A stretch of 64,000 nucleotides of DNA from Mixta theicola (GCF_002895925.1 NZ_NWUO01000001.1:186001-250000); one strand, 5' to 3'; positions 33,450 to 43,149 are shown, numbered from the stretch's first letter. Numbers and translations: made by a program. Notes: generated by a model from the letters alone, not told the origin.

Positions 33450-36113
33450 TTATAATCCAATAATAAAACCGTTATTTGACAGCGTATCCGTTGCCATCTC
33501 AAGGCCAGAAACCCCACCCAATAAAGCGGTGCTACCCCTGTTACTGGTATTTTTTGCTTTGATTACGGCTGTTCCGTGGCTGAACATATTACTATAGTTA
33601 TAAATATTACTGACCGCATTAACGGTTAACTGGACATTACTGACAATATTCCCTTCATTGGTCACGTCGCCTTTAGCTTCAATATGTACTTTAGATATGC
33701 CCTGAATATTACTGCCTCGGCTATTTTTCACATCGGAATCGGTTTTGAGTATGAGTTGGTTACCCGCAGCCATATCTTTATAGTTGTAAATCATGTTTTT
33801 TGCCGTAATTGTCAGATCCCGAGCAGCACTGACGGTGTTACGGTTAGAAAAAATTCCTGCCACCGTAACAGAGGTATTTTCATTGCTATTTATCCAGCCA
33901 TAGTTAGTAAAGGTTCTACCTATGTTAAGTACTAAATCCTTGCCAGCAGAGAGTATGCCCGTCGCGTTATTATCAATGACATTACCTGAGCTGTAATTAC
34001 TCAGTACGTCCGTATCTATCGTCATGCTTTCGCCGGTACTTAGCATGGCATAATCATTATAGATAGCCTGCGCTTTAAGTTGTGAAAGCCCCGAATGAGC
34101 AATAATTCTGCCGTAGGAGTTATTAATAGCGTTTTTAGCCGTGATAGCCAGCTTACCAAATTCAGCAACGATACGGCTATTTTCATTGTTCACTTCGCCA
34201 GCATTAATCGTTACGCTTTCCCTGCCGATCATTCCTCCTTGTTGATTTGGCATTGCTAAATAAATTCCGTAATCATGACCGAAGTTCCGCCCATTGCTGT
34301 TATCTACTAATCCAGGCGTGTTGATGACTAAGTTTTTATTAGCGACTATTAACGCAACGCTATTGTCCACGGTGGTTTTAACATCAATATTAACATTCTG
34401 ACCGACCAGCAGCCCACCCTTATTATTAACACGTCCCGCCTGCAGCTCAATATCACCTTCGTCAGAATTAATAATACCGATGCTATTAGTTAGCGCGTCT
34501 GCCAGCTCAATATGAATATTACCCGTGCTGCTTATTCCGGCCTGACCGTTCATCAGCGATCCGGCTTTAACAGAAAGGTTTCTGGCGCCGATCAGTTTGC
34601 CTTGATAGTTGTCAACCCCCCCCGTGGTGGTAAAAGAGATATCACCTTTTGATGCGATTTGCCCGGTACGATTATTTAACGAGGCGGCTTTAATCTGAAT
34701 CCCCCCTTCACCGGCAATAATTCCTTGTGTATCCCCGCTATAAGTATCTGCGGTTCTCGTATTGCCGTTATTGATGCGACTCTTGGCTGCATCAATATAT
34801 ACATGGCCTACCGTAGAGCGGATAAGCCCCTGGCTATTTTCCAGGTTGGCACTGCTGCTGATTTCCATATCGCCAGTAGCTTCAATGGTGCCCTGGCTAT
34901 TATTGATGCCGTTAGTCTCTGCACCGAAAAAGTTTCCCTTTATGACCCCGTTGCGGTTATCCAGCATGCCCGTTTGCAACGCCACGACTGTGGCATGAAT
35001 CCCCACGGAGTTGCCCTTCCCTGTGTTGGTCAGGGTTTTATTATGCGTGTTTAATCCCAGGATGCCGCCAGCGGATATTTTTCCATTGTTGTTATTAAAG
35101 GAACCACTACCAATATAAACATTTTCTATTGCCGCGATATTCCCTGCGAGGCTGTTATTAATGGCGGCTTCGTTAGTATCTACATATATAGACGTACCAG
35201 AAGAAATTTTACCCGTCGAGTTGTCCAAATCCCCGTTGGTTTTTATATTAATCAGCCCGGCCGATTTTATTTGCGCATGGTTATTAACTAGTTTACCGCT
35301 GCTATCAATCTCTATACTTTCCGTTCCGGCAATCATACCTCGATTACGCACGCCAACGCCTTTTTCACTGGTAATCAGGCTGATCTTGTTAGCGTACATG
35401 CCACCAATGGCAGCAACGTCAATCCCATAAGCCGGGCGATTACCCTGCGCTTTTACCGTATCGGTAATTTTGCCATCAATATCAATATAATTGTTTCCTG
35501 CCACCAACGATAGTTCGCCAGCTTGTACTGCACCGTTGACTATAATGGAGCGTGCTAATATTTCGGTTGGCGAGGCATTTTCCAGCTGCGTCAGCGTAAC
35601 GATACCGCCATTAACGTTATACCCTTTTAGCATACCGTCCTGCATATCTGGTTTACCGGTGGTGACGGTAACTTTTTCTGCATTGATAAAGCCACAGCCC
35701 TGACAGCTAATGCCATTTGGATTGGCAATGATAAGATGCGCCTTGCTTCCTGCTACCTCTAACCATCCCTGTAGGGCGCTCTGATTTTTAGAGGTAACTT
35801 CGTTAAGGATAACTTTCGCTGCTCCTGAAGTGAGATTGCTATTCCCTTGTATCTCTCCTGCCAGCGTGGTTTTTATCGCATTCTGACTGTTGTTAAAGAT
35901 CAGCCCATTTTTATCAACGTTAAATTTATCATAAACATTATGAGAAATGCCGTGGTCGTTCGCTTTGTTAATATCAATAACCGTTACGCCGTTAACCACA
36001 GTAGAGGTCATATTATTGGCCTCAACCTGCGTCACACCGGTTAAAGAGAGCAAAACAAACGCCGCTAACGGATGATATTTAACGTACCCAGACTCGTTTC
36101 TTTTGTTTTTCAT
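33450..36113 (-). CDS. Two-partner secretion exoprotein TpsA (filamentous hemagglutinin/hemolysin family), short form
   Basis: 887 residues, short for a family that is often 1,500-4,000. A long signal peptide ends at about TQVEA (residue 32). The TPS secretion domain (about 33-280) contains YDKFNVDKNGLIFNN, LIIANPNGISCQGCGF (NPNGI at 131-135 with the two nearby Cys) and an N-rich strand. The rest is a right-handed beta-helix of imperfect 20-residue repeats rich in Asn/Gly/Ser (for example SSGTSIYVDTNEAAINNSLA). It stops at DTLSNNGFIIGL with no toxin-like C-terminal domain. Cognate exoprotein for the TpsB encoded downstream; adhesin or hemolysin cannot be told apart by sequence. Confidence 0.88.
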   Translation of the reverse strand: MKNKRNESGYVKYHPLAAFVLLSLTGVTQVEANNMTSTVVNGVTVIDINKANDHGISHNVYDKFNVDKNGLIFNNSQNAIKTTLAGEIQGNSNLTSGAAKVILNEVTSKNQSALQGWLEVAGSKAHLIIANPNGISCQGCGFINAEKVTVTTGKPDMQDGMLKGYNVNGGIVTLTQLENASPTEILARSIIVNGAVQAGELSLVAGNNYIDIDGKITDTVKAQGNRPAYGIDVAAIGGMYANKISLITSEKGVGVRNRGMIAGTESIEIDSSGKLVNNHAQIKSAGLINIKTNGDLDNSTGKISSGTSIYVDTNEAAINNSLAGNIAAIENVYIGSGSFNNNNGKISAGGILGLNTHNKTLTNTGKGNSVGIHATVVALQTGMLDNRNGVIKGNFFGAETNGINNSQGTIEATGDMEISSSANLENSQGLIRSTVGHVYIDAAKSRINNGNTRTADTYSGDTQGIIAGEGGIQIKAASLNNRTGQIASKGDISFTTTGGVDNYQGKLIGARNLSVKAGSLMNGQAGISSTGNIHIELADALTNSIGIINSDEGDIELQAGRVNNKGGLLVGQNVNIDVKTTVDNSVALIVANKNLVINTPGLVDNSNGRNFGHDYGIYLAMPNQQGGMIGRESVTINAGEVNNENSRIVAEFGKLAITAKNAINNSYGRIIAHSGLSQLKAQAIYNDYAMLSTGESMTIDTDVLSNYSSGNVIDNNATGILSAGKDLVLNIGRTFTNYGWINSNENTSVTVAGIFSNRNTVSAARDLTITAKNMIYNYKDMAAGNQLILKTDSDVKNSRGSNIQGISKVHIEAKGDVTNEGNIVSNVQLTVNAVSNIYNYSNMFSHGTAVIKAKNTSNRGSTALLGGVSGLEMATDTLSNNGFIIGL

Positions 36114-36563
36114 ATTGTTTTACCTGTTATAACTTACATTATTGTTCGTGCCTGAACAGCGCTCTGACAAGAAGTATTGAAACAACAGATGTCCGCAGCT
36201 TCACTCTCCTTTCGCCCGTTTCGGCCGCAGATTTAATGGGTTATTAAATCTGCTATGCAATATCCATTTGCTAACGGTAAATCGGCCAGTGTGATTAATA
36301 CACGCCCGGTTAAGCGCGGGTATCATCCTCAGAGGCAAACTTAACGATTCAATATTAATAACGTCGGCGGGTACAGGAGAAAGCCCGTAGAATATTCGCC
36401 GCATTAATAATAATAAGGGCTGGAAGATACTCTTTTAATCAGGCCGGAGTAAATCGTAAAACATATTAAAAATGGGTGGGATAGTTTATTTAACAGATGC
36501 GCAGAGAGACGGGATATATCGGTCCGGCAGCAGGAAAAGGATGGGTTAGCGATTTGCTGAAAC
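36114..36563. other. Upstream region of the island operon; no intact gene
   Basis: AT-rich and without a coding frame of good character on either strand. The tpsA promoter should be here; an AGGTAAAAC ribosome site precedes the tpsA start. No conserved operator recognised. Confidence 0.45.
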
Positions 36564-36590
36564 GAAAAAAGGGCCTGACGGCCCTTTTCG
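36564..36590 (-). terminator. Terminator downstream of tRNA-Gly
   Basis: On the minus strand arms aaaagggccg and ggcccttttttcg form a stem with loop tca and a T tract, 40 bases past the tRNA 3' end. It closes the pgsA-glyW transcript here, whereas in E. coli the transcript continues into cysT-leuZ. Confidence 0.85.
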
Positions 36591-36628
36591 GCGAGTTGCA
36601 GCAAGATAACCTTCTGCACCTCTGAATC

Positions 36629-36704
<76 letters not shown>

Positions 36705-36850
36705 AATCACCAGTAAACAACCTGTTGATTTTTTTGAACTTCTGGCAATATTATTGCCGTTCAATGTGTTGCATTCTACTGCCCTGAACAGATGAGTCAA
36801 CCAGATTATCTTGTCTCGCCATTCGTTTGCTGCTTTTTACACCATATCGA

Positions 36851-37399
36851 TCAGTGTTCAAACAGATCGCCGCGCGCCGCGCTTAAATACTGAAACATCG
36901 ACCAGAAAGTAAGCACTGCGGCAATATACAGCGCCACCACGCCAACGGCCGAAACCAGCGGGTTGGGATGCCATAGCAGCGCAACCAACGCCAGCATCTG
37001 CGCCGTGGTTTTGACTTTACCGATCCAGGAAACGGCGACGCTGCTGCGCTTACCGATTTCCGCCATCCATTCGCGCAGTGCGGAGATAATAATCTCGCGG
37101 GCAATCATGGTCGCCGCAGGCAAGGTGATCCACCAGGCGTGGAATTGTTCCGCCACCAGCACCAACGCCATCGCCACCATCACCTTATCCGCGACCGGAT
37201 CGAGAAAAGCGCCAAAGCGGGTCGATTGTTTCCAGCGGCGCGCCAGGAAGCCATCAAACCAGTCAGTAATCGCCGCTATCACAAAGATGATGGCGCAAAC
37301 CATCGGCCCCCAATGAAATGGCAAATAGAATGCCAGCACGAAAAAAGGGATCAGCACAACACGAAACAGGGTGAGCCACGTCGGTATATTCAATTGCAT
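36851..37399 (-). CDS. pgsA: CDP-diacylglycerol-glycerol-3-phosphate 3-phosphatidyltransferase
   Basis: First committed step of phosphatidylglycerol synthesis. 182 residues from ATG 37399, the same length as E. coli PgsA ([20 protein letters not shown]). The CDP-alcohol transferase motif DG-AR-G-D-D is visible in [11 protein letters not shown] and [10 protein letters not shown]. Four to six membrane spans. An upstream extension of the frame is not used by the family. It precedes tRNA-Gly, probably co-transcribed. Confidence 0.96.
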   Translation of the reverse strand: MQLNIPTWLTLFRVVLIPFFVLAFYLPFHWGPMVCAIIFVIAAITDWFDGFLARRWKQSTRFGAFLDPVADKVMVAMALVLVAEQFHAWWITLPAATMIAREIIISALREWMAEIGKRSSVAVSWIGKVKTTAQMLALVALLWHPNPLVSAVGVVALYIAAVLTFWSMFQYLSAARGDLFEH

Positions 37400-37470
37400 A
37401 AGGTACGCTAACTGTCTGGCATGAGTAGGGTTTACCCGTATGTTGCTACATTGCCACCAGGGATTCAATG

Positions 37471-39303
37471 TTAGTGTTTTAACGAGTAAAAGATTTTCTC
37501 CGCCAGGGCGTGAGAAATGCCGGGTACTTTGGCAATCTCCTCAACCGAGGCGTTCATTAATGGCTGTAAGCCGCCCATATATTTTAACAGCTGCTGACGC
37601 CGTTTGGGGCCAACGCCTTCGATACTTTCCAGCGCGCTGGTATTTTTTACTTTGGCCCGCTTATTGCGGTGCCCGGTAATAGCGTGATTATGGGAATCAT
37701 CACGAATATGCTGAATGACATGCAGCGCCGGGGAATCGGGCGGTAAGGAGAACCCCTCGCCTTCCGGCTCCAGGAACAGCGTCTCCAGACCGGCTTTACG
37801 ATCGCTGCCTTTCGCCACGCCCAGCAACAGCGGATGATGTTTATCCCAGCTGACTTCCAGCTCGGCGAATACCTGCTTCGCCTGTCCCAGCTGCCCTTTG
37901 CCGCCGTCGATAAGGATCACGTCCGGCACCTTTTCCGGCTCCAGTTCCTTACCGTAACGCCGCCGCAGCACCTGATTCATCGCCGCATAATCATCCCCAG
38001 GCGTAATGCCGCTAATATTATAACGACGATATTCAGCACGCACCGGCCCATTACTGTCAAATACGACACAGGAAGCGACCGTTTGCTCACCCATAGTATG
38101 GCTAATATCAAAACATTCCATACGATGGATACGCGGTAAATTAAGCGCCTCGGCCAGCGCAGTTAGCCGCTGATGTATGGTTGATTGCTGCGTGAGTTTG
38201 GTCAACAGGGCCGTCGCCGCGTTGGTGCGCGCCAGCTTAAGGTAACGCGCGCGATCGCCACGCGGCTTACTCTGGATATGAATGCGGCGGCCCGCCAGCT
38301 CGCTGAGAGAATCCGCCAGCAGCTCGCGTTCCGGCAGGTTAAAATCAAGCAGGATTTCACCCGGTAAGGTGCGCGATTCGCTGCCCTGCAGATAGAACTG
38401 CCCAACGAACGTTTGCACCACTTCCGCCAGTTCGGTGCCGCCTGGAATTTTCGGGAAATAGCTGCGGCTGCCTAATACCTTACCCTGACGAATAAAAAGC
38501 ACGTGCAGACAGGCCATACCGGCATCGTAAGAGACACCAATCACATCAAGGTCATCACCCTGATTAGAGACAAACTGTTTTTCGGTAACCCGACGAACCG
38601 CCTGAATCTGGTCGCGCAGCCGGGCGGCTTCCTCAAAGCGCAGCGCCTGGCTGGCCTGCTCCATGCGGCTAACCAGCATATTAAGCACCTGATCATCTTT
38701 CCCGGCGAGAAACAGCCGCACATACTCCGTTTGCTGAGCATATTCCTCTTCGCTGACCAGGCCGGCCACGCAGGGCCCCAGACAGCGCCCGATCTGATAT
38801 TGCAGACAGGGACGAGAGCGGTTGCGATAAACGCTGTTTTCACACTGCCGCACCGGGAATATTTTTTGCAGCAGCGCCAGGGTTTCACGCACCGCATAAC
38901 CGTTAGGGAACGGGCCGAAATATTCGCCCTTTGCGTGTTTGGCACCACGATGGATAGCCAGCCGGGGATGAGGATCGCCGCTTAAAAAGATATAGGGATA
39001 AGATTTGTCGTCACGCAGCAGTACGTTGTAGCGCGGCTGGTAGAGTTTGATGTAGTTATGTTCAAGCAGCAGCGCTTCAGTTTCGGTATGGGTGACAGTG
39101 ACATCAATATGATGGATATTGGCCACTAACGCTTCGGTTTTACGGCTGGCAAGATTGCTGCGAAAATAGCTGCTGAGGCGCTTTTTCAGGTCTTTAGCTT
39201 TACCAACGTATATGACCGTACCGCCACTGTCATACATCCGGTAGACGCCCGGCTGGCTGGTGACGGTTTTCAGAAAGGATTTTGCATCAAAAACTTCACT
39301 CAC
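37471..39303 (-). CDS. uvrC: UvrABC excinuclease subunit C
   Basis: Nucleotide excision repair endonuclease making both incisions. 610 residues, equal to E. coli. N-terminal GIY-YIG domain ([20 protein letters not shown]), UVR domain near residue 205, RNase H-like nuclease domain ([20 protein letters not shown]) and C-terminal helix-hairpin-helix ([18 protein letters not shown]). GTG start at 39303 overlaps uvrY by 8 bases, as expected for the uvrY-uvrC operon. Confidence 0.97.
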   Translation of the reverse strand: MSEVFDAKSFLKTVTSQPGVYRMYDSGGTVIYVGKAKDLKKRLSSYFRSNLASRKTEALVANIHHIDVTVTHTETEALLLEHNYIKLYQPRYNVLLRDDKSYPYIFLSGDPHPRLAIHRGAKHAKGEYFGPFPNGYAVRETLALLQKIFPVRQCENSVYRNRSRPCLQYQIGRCLGPCVAGLVSEEEYAQQTEYVRLFLAGKDDQVLNMLVSRMEQASQALRFEEAARLRDQIQAVRRVTEKQFVSNQGDDLDVIGVSYDAGMACLHVLFIRQGKVLGSRSYFPKIPGGTELAEVVQTFVGQFYLQGSESRTLPGEILLDFNLPERELLADSLSELAGRRIHIQSKPRGDRARYLKLARTNAATALLTKLTQQSTIHQRLTALAEALNLPRIHRMECFDISHTMGEQTVASCVVFDSNGPVRAEYRRYNISGITPGDDYAAMNQVLRRRYGKELEPEKVPDVILIDGGKGQLGQAKQVFAELEVSWDKHHPLLLGVAKGSDRKAGLETLFLEPEGEGFSLPPDSPALHVIQHIRDDSHNHAITGHRNKRAKVKNTSALESIEGVGPKRRQQLLKYMGGLQPLMNASVEEIAKVPGISHALAEKIFYSLKH

Positions 39304-39955
39304 TACTGATCAACGACTCCGCATTAAACAGGCCATGCCGGATGGCCAGATGCGTCAACTCTACGTCGCCATTAACATTCAGTTTACTAAACATACGATA
39401 GCGGTAGCTGTTAACGGTTTTAGGGCTAAGATTAAGCTGTTCAGAAATATCTGTGACTTTCTGCCCTTTGGTAATCATCAGCATAATCTGCAATTCCCGT
39501 TCCGACAAACAGCTGAAAGGAGATTCTCCCTTTTCCGGTTCAATCTGGCTCAGCGCCATCTGCTGCGCTATATCCGAAGCGATATAACGTTGGCCCGCGT
39601 GAACCGAGCGAATCGCGCTGATGACTTCCTGCGGGGCGGCGCCTTTACTGAGGTAACCCGACGCGCCTGCCTGCATCACTTTCGCCGGCAGCGGATTTTC
39701 CGTATGGATAGTCAGCATAATAATTTTAGCATCGGGATTAAAACGCACGATTTTACGCGTCGCCTCCAGACCGCCGATGCCCGGCATGTTCATATCCATC
39801 AGGATCACGTCAACCTGATTCGACCGACACCACTTAACCGCATCCTCACCGCAGCATGCCTCGCCAGCTACCTGTATACCTTTGATATCTTCCAGTATGC
39901 GACGAATCCCTGCGCGTACCAGTTCGTGGTCATCCACAAGAAGAATGCTAATCAA
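39296..39955 (-). CDS. uvrY: Response regulator UvrY (BarA-UvrY system)
   Basis: Two-component regulator that activates CsrB/CsrC sRNA transcription. Receiver domain with phosphoacceptor Asp in [12 protein letters not shown] and LuxR-type helix-turn-helix ([39 protein letters not shown]). TTG start at 39955 with GGAGAAA upstream gives 219 residues (E. coli 218) and the N-terminus [16 protein letters not shown] longer frame from 39994 is not supported. Operon with uvrC. Confidence 0.95.
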   Translation of the reverse strand: MISILLVDDHELVRAGIRRILEDIKGIQVAGEACCGEDAVKWCRSNQVDVILMDMNMPGIGGLEATRKIVRFNPDAKIIMLTIHTENPLPAKVMQAGASGYLSKGAAPQEVISAIRSVHAGQRYIASDIAQQMALSQIEPEKGESPFSCLSERELQIMLMITKGQKVTDISEQLNLSPKTVNSYRYRMFSKLNVNGDVELTHLAIRHGLFNAESLISSE

Positions 39956-40435
39956 AAGAGGATTTCTCCGGAATGGTGAGTTTATGGGCGACACTTTAAT
40001 TAACCGGCTTAATGTTACTCTCTTTCGTGACAGGTTTGAACATAATTCACCGTTTTTTTAGGAACGGATAATTGCTGGCTCCTGCGGTTGTTATTCAGCC
40101 CACGGCGGAACTATTTCCAGCCCGGCGATAATAAAGCGTTAAATCCGTTAAAAAATAAGCAGGAAATCATATAAAAATTTAAATTCCTTTATATACAATA
40201 ACTTAAATTAATAAATTCTGTCGTTGTTTTCTACTGGAATAACGCCTTCGTTGCCGTTTTTATCCCTGCTAAATAGATCATTTTTTTATTTTACCTCACC
40301 GTTCAACACGATGTCTTATTCTTCACTATCCCCGGCTAACGAAGAAAACAGTCTCATAATTTATGTTATACTTTCCTGCTATCGCTGATTTAAGCAGTAG
40401 TGCAAATGCTTGTACCGTTTTAACAAGGAGAAACT
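39956..40435. other. Intergenic region uvrY-yecF
   Basis: AT-rich, 480 bases without a coding frame of good character. Holds the uvrY promoter (minus strand) and the yecF promoter (plus; AAGGAGAAA ribosome site at 40424-40433). Nothing else recognised. Confidence 0.4.
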
Positions 40436-40660
40436 ATGGGTTACAACGATTTTAACACCTCGCAAGAAACCGAAAAGCTGGCGAATGAAGTTGCCTGTCT
40501 GAAGGCGATGGTCACGATGATGCTGAAAGGTATGGGCCAGGCCGATGCGGGTAAAGTGATTATTAATATGGAACGGCTTATCGCACAGTTAGACGATCCA
40601 CAGCAGGCTGAAACCTTCACCGATACCATTGGCCAAATCAAAGCCGCTTACCGTCGCTAA
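40436..40660 (+). CDS. yecF: DUF2594 protein YecF
   Basis: 74 residues, same length and sequence type as E. coli YecF (NEVACLKAMVTMMLKGMGQ and NMERLIAQLDD). Small cytosolic helical protein of unknown function; amphipathic helices dominate. It sits between uvrY and sdiA as in E. coli. A strong AAGGAGAAAC ribosome site supports the ATG at 40436. Confidence 0.92.
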   Translation: MGYNDFNTSQETEKLANEVACLKAMVTMMLKGMGQADAGKVIINMERLIAQLDDPQQAETFTDTIGQIKAAYRR

Positions 40661-40727
40661 ATCCGTCAAACCCATTGATTTTACGCCGTTATTCACGCAT
40701 GTTATGGATTTTTCCGTGGAGTAAACA

Positions 40728-41063
40728 ATGGGTCTGCTGTTGAAAGCGTTGATCGGCGCACTGGTAGTGGTCGCGATCGGTATACTGGCGAAAAGTAAAA
40801 ATTACTATATAGCTGGCCTGCTGCCTCTGTTCCCTACCTTTGCGCTGATAGCACATTATCTGGTGGCGACGGATAAGGGCACGGCAGCGTTACGTACCAC
40901 GCTTATTTTTGGTATGTGGGCAATCGTGCCCTACTTCTTTTATTTACTTTCGTTATGGTTTTTCATCGGCATAATGCGGCTGCCTTTTGCGCTGGCCAGC
41001 GCCGTGCTGTGCTGGGTGCTGACCGCGTGGTTACTGATTACGCTATGGACACGCTGGCATTAA
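40728..41063 (+). CDS. GlpM-family small inner-membrane protein
   Basis: 111 residues with four hydrophobic segments (LLLKALIGALVVVAIGILA, YIAGLLPLFPTFALIAHYLV, LIFGMWAIVPYFFYLLSLWF, LPFALASAVLCWVLTAWLLI). KSKNYYIAGLLPLFPTFALI is the GlpM family core. Named after a Pseudomonas gene linked to alginate/glycerol metabolism; function here unknown. GTGGAGTAAACA ribosome site. It follows yecF by 67 bases in the same direction and converges on luxI. Confidence 0.8.
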   Translation: MGLLLKALIGALVVVAIGILAKSKNYYIAGLLPLFPTFALIAHYLVATDKGTAALRTTLIFGMWAIVPYFFYLLSLWFFIGIMRLPFALASAVLCWVLTAWLLITLWTRWH

Positions 41064-41074
41064 CGCTCGTGCGC

Positions 41075-41677
41075 TTACCAGTTAATGGATACGCCCAGCG
41101 AAGGCAAAACCTCTTCGGGGCTAAAGCGTCGTGCGCCACGATACTTTTCTGCCAGCTCAGGTTGCTTAACCGGGATCTTAACCGCGAAAAGGTTGTCTTC
41201 AGACTGAATTAAGCCCGGCGTGAGTGGTTCGAATCCTACTTTGTGCTGCTCAAACATCTGCTCCAGCATTGGCGTAGCGGCGCTGACCAGATATTCAATG
41301 CCGGAGAGCTCAGCCAGCTGAACAGCGTGCCAGAGAATGGTTAACGGTAATTGAGCATCCACATCCAGCCGGGCTGAAAAGCGCGACATTTCCCATATTG
41401 CTTCTTTGCGATCGAATGGGACGCTGATGCCCTCAACGTTGCCCGGCTCCTGCCACTGCATTAAACGCGCGCAGCCGCAAATTCCCATACGCGCGTGCCA
41501 GGCGATAAGCCAGGTGACATCAGAGCGGTCAAAGCGGTCATACTCCTGACCCGGCGTACTGAGCCGGGAAGGTATTGACCACCCCTCACCGCGTGCAAAT
41601 ACGCTATAGCGATAACTGCCCAATTCCGCCAGTAACGAGGATGGCATATCCTTTAGCTGGGTCTGGATAATCTTCAT
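41075..41677 (-). CDS. Acyl-homoserine lactone synthase (LuxI family)
   Basis: Makes an N-acyl-homoserine lactone from S-adenosylmethionine and acyl-ACP. About 200 residues from ATG 41677 (AGGGGA upstream). LuxI invariants are present: YRYSVFARGEGWSI (Arg, Phe, Trp), EYDRFDRSDVTWLIA (Asp-x-x-Asp), GCARLM and WEMSRFSARL (Glu, Arg). Acyl chain length and oxidation cannot be read from sequence. It is directly downstream of the SdiA-type regulator with a 20-bp palindrome between, so it is probably autoinduced. Confidence 0.93.
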   Translation of the reverse strand: MKIIQTQLKDMPSSLLAELGSYRYSVFARGEGWSIPSRLSTPGQEYDRFDRSDVTWLIAWHARMGICGCARLMQWQEPGNVEGISVPFDRKEAIWEMSRFSARLDVDAQLPLTILWHAVQLAELSGIEYLVSAATPMLEQMFEQHKVGFEPLTPGLIQSEDNLFAVKIPVKQPELAEKYRGARRFSPEEVLPSLGVSINW

Positions 41678-41776
41678 CATATTCCCCTGTCGCACTCCCT
41701 CGTTTAAGCCATATTCGTACGGCGTTAGCCCAGCTGATACCCAGGCCGAAGGGTAGACAACTGGTTAACCTTGTGA

Positions 41777-41796
41777 AACTACTAAATTTAGTAGTT
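41777..41796. promoter_or_regulatory. Candidate lux box upstream of luxI
   Basis: Perfect 20-bp palindrome aactactaaatttagtagtt, including CT-(12 bases)-AG, the conserved frame of LuxR/LasR-type boxes. It lies 11 bases past the sdiA stop and 100 bases before the luxI start, in the only space able to hold the luxI promoter. Confidence 0.7.
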
Positions 41797-41806
41797 GCGC
41801 TAACGC

Positions 41807-42529
41807 TCACAATAAACCCATTGCCGCTGCGTAGCTGGCCACCTGGGTTTTATTCGGTGCATTGAACCGTCTCTGCAAATTCTTTTGATGGAAATTTACC
41901 GTATGGGGCGAGATAGCCAGAATCAGTGAAATTTCTACTGCCGTTTTCCCCTCAGCCGTCCATTTTAATATTTCCAGTTCTCGCTGGCTTAAGGTTATAT
42001 CTAAAATGCGCATTGAGGTATCGTCTAAACGCTGTAAAGCTTGCAATGACAGTTCCAGTAGATACTGTAGTCTTAATTGCTGTTCCGGCAGTAACGCCAA
42101 CACATTTACCGCCTTTTTAGAGGATGCAGATAATATCCCGATCGCCCGATTAAGCGCCATCAGCGAACAGGAAATTCCTGAAATCAATCCATGCTCTTTT
42201 GCCTCTTGCCAGAATATTTCATTCCGATCGGAAACGACATCATCCCACAATATAAATTTTCCCGGCAGCTGGCAAACCCGAAGAATAGGATCGATAGCGT
42301 AATAATTTTCATTTTCGTATCGCTTTATCCATCCTTTTGGATAGGTGGTAAAAAGAAACGTCTTAGGGCGCGTAAAGGGAACGGGATGGCGGATAAGTAA
42401 AGCAAAATGATCCCATCCCAGCGCTTCAAGCTGCTGCTGTAATGTATTTGTTAACTTTTCAGTATTATTCAGTAAAAAAAACTGTGCCTCGACCTCCTTG
42501 CGCCAGGCGAAGTAATCATTGAATTTCAT
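41807..42529 (-). CDS. sdiA: SdiA-type LuxR quorum-sensing regulator
   Basis: 240 residues, as E. coli SdiA. N-terminal autoinducer-binding domain (HFALLIRHPVPFTRPKTFLF, YPKGWIKRYENENYYAIDPI with the Tyr/Asp ligand contacts, IFWQEAKEHGLISG) and C-terminal GerE helix-turn-helix (LSQRELEILKWTAEGKTAVE, ILAISPHTVNFHQKNLQRRF). Synteny next to uvrY-yecF supports orthology to sdiA. ATG 42529 has GAGG at 5 bases; the upstream part of the frame is not in the family. Unlike in E. coli it is paired with a luxI gene. Confidence 0.92.
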   Translation of the reverse strand: MKFNDYFAWRKEVEAQFFLLNNTEKLTNTLQQQLEALGWDHFALLIRHPVPFTRPKTFLFTTYPKGWIKRYENENYYAIDPILRVCQLPGKFILWDDVVSDRNEIFWQEAKEHGLISGISCSLMALNRAIGILSASSKKAVNVLALLPEQQLRLQYLLELSLQALQRLDDTSMRILDITLSQRELEILKWTAEGKTAVEISLILAISPHTVNFHQKNLQRRFNAPNKTQVASYAAAMGLL

Positions 42530-43149
42530 TAAAGCCTCACCGGTACGCAAAGCCCGCTCGCGCCGTGGTTTAAGTCAAACTGCCACTAATGTAACAAAAA
42601 ATTAAATGCTCTCGAAAAATTATTTTAATTATATTGCTTAAGCGATGCTGGATGAAGGATGGCTGCATTTATGATCCGTTAAGCAAATGTAAACTAACTG
42701 CTGAGATTGCCGCTGCGTTACCGCAGATAATTCAGTAAAATTATATTAATCAGTCCTGCACAAACTCAATATTAAGCCAGTGAGGACGAAGAATAAGATT
42801 TTTCTTAAAATTATTCAATCCCCTTATAATTTCAGCTGGATGCCGGTGGAAAGTAGTAACGTGAGCTAACCTTTTCACTAAAGAAAAATAGCTTTAATAA
42901 TATTTTTGTAAAACAGCAACATAGCAAGAACTGTAACTTCAGCTGATGGTGATCGCTATTACTGCCGTGAAAAAGCAACTGCTTGCCGGTAGATTTTTTA
43001 GTTTATTTTAATAATTTTTTAAAAAAAATAGTCTAACTTCTATTAAATACTGCTAACGTATTTTGCGCCGCTTTATACAATCAGACCCCGCGGCAACGAG
43101 GTTAAATTAGGCTGCTGTCGCCATAATCCCGTTATAAAACAGCCATGAT
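42530..43149. other. AT-rich intergenic region upstream of sdiA
   Basis: About 620 bases with no convincing frame on either strand and many short A/T runs (for example ttttttaaaaaaaat near 43020). Carries the sdiA promoter and the downstream side of the extensin-like gene. No repeat or RNA recognised. Confidence 0.4.

Larger units (their letters stand above)
16546..36628. other. Accessory genomic island separating glyW from cysT-leuZ
   Basis: About 20 kb of uniformly minus-strand genes lies between tRNA-Gly and tRNA-Cys, which are a few dozen bases apart in E. coli (pgsA-glyW-cysT-leuZ). The cargo is a type II fatty acid/polyketide set, a Lol-like exporter and a two-partner secretion pair. 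The sequence is visibly more AT-rich than the flanks, most strongly in the tpsA-tpsB part. No mobility gene or terminal repeat is visible, so acquisition was probably by homologous exchange or an ancient event. Confidence 0.8.

Noticed and set aside
16914-36113. Aryl polyene (APE/flexirubin-type) cluster identity
   Set aside because: No AMP-dependent aryl ligase, no ammonia lyase/aromatic starter gene, no MMPL exporter and no lysophospholipid-type acyltransferase were found; a GcvT-like enzyme and ABC exporter are present instead.
33450-36113. Contact-dependent inhibition (CdiA) toxin
   Set aside because: No VENN/pretoxin motif, no C-terminal toxin domain and no small immunity gene follow; the downstream gene is the TpsB transporter.
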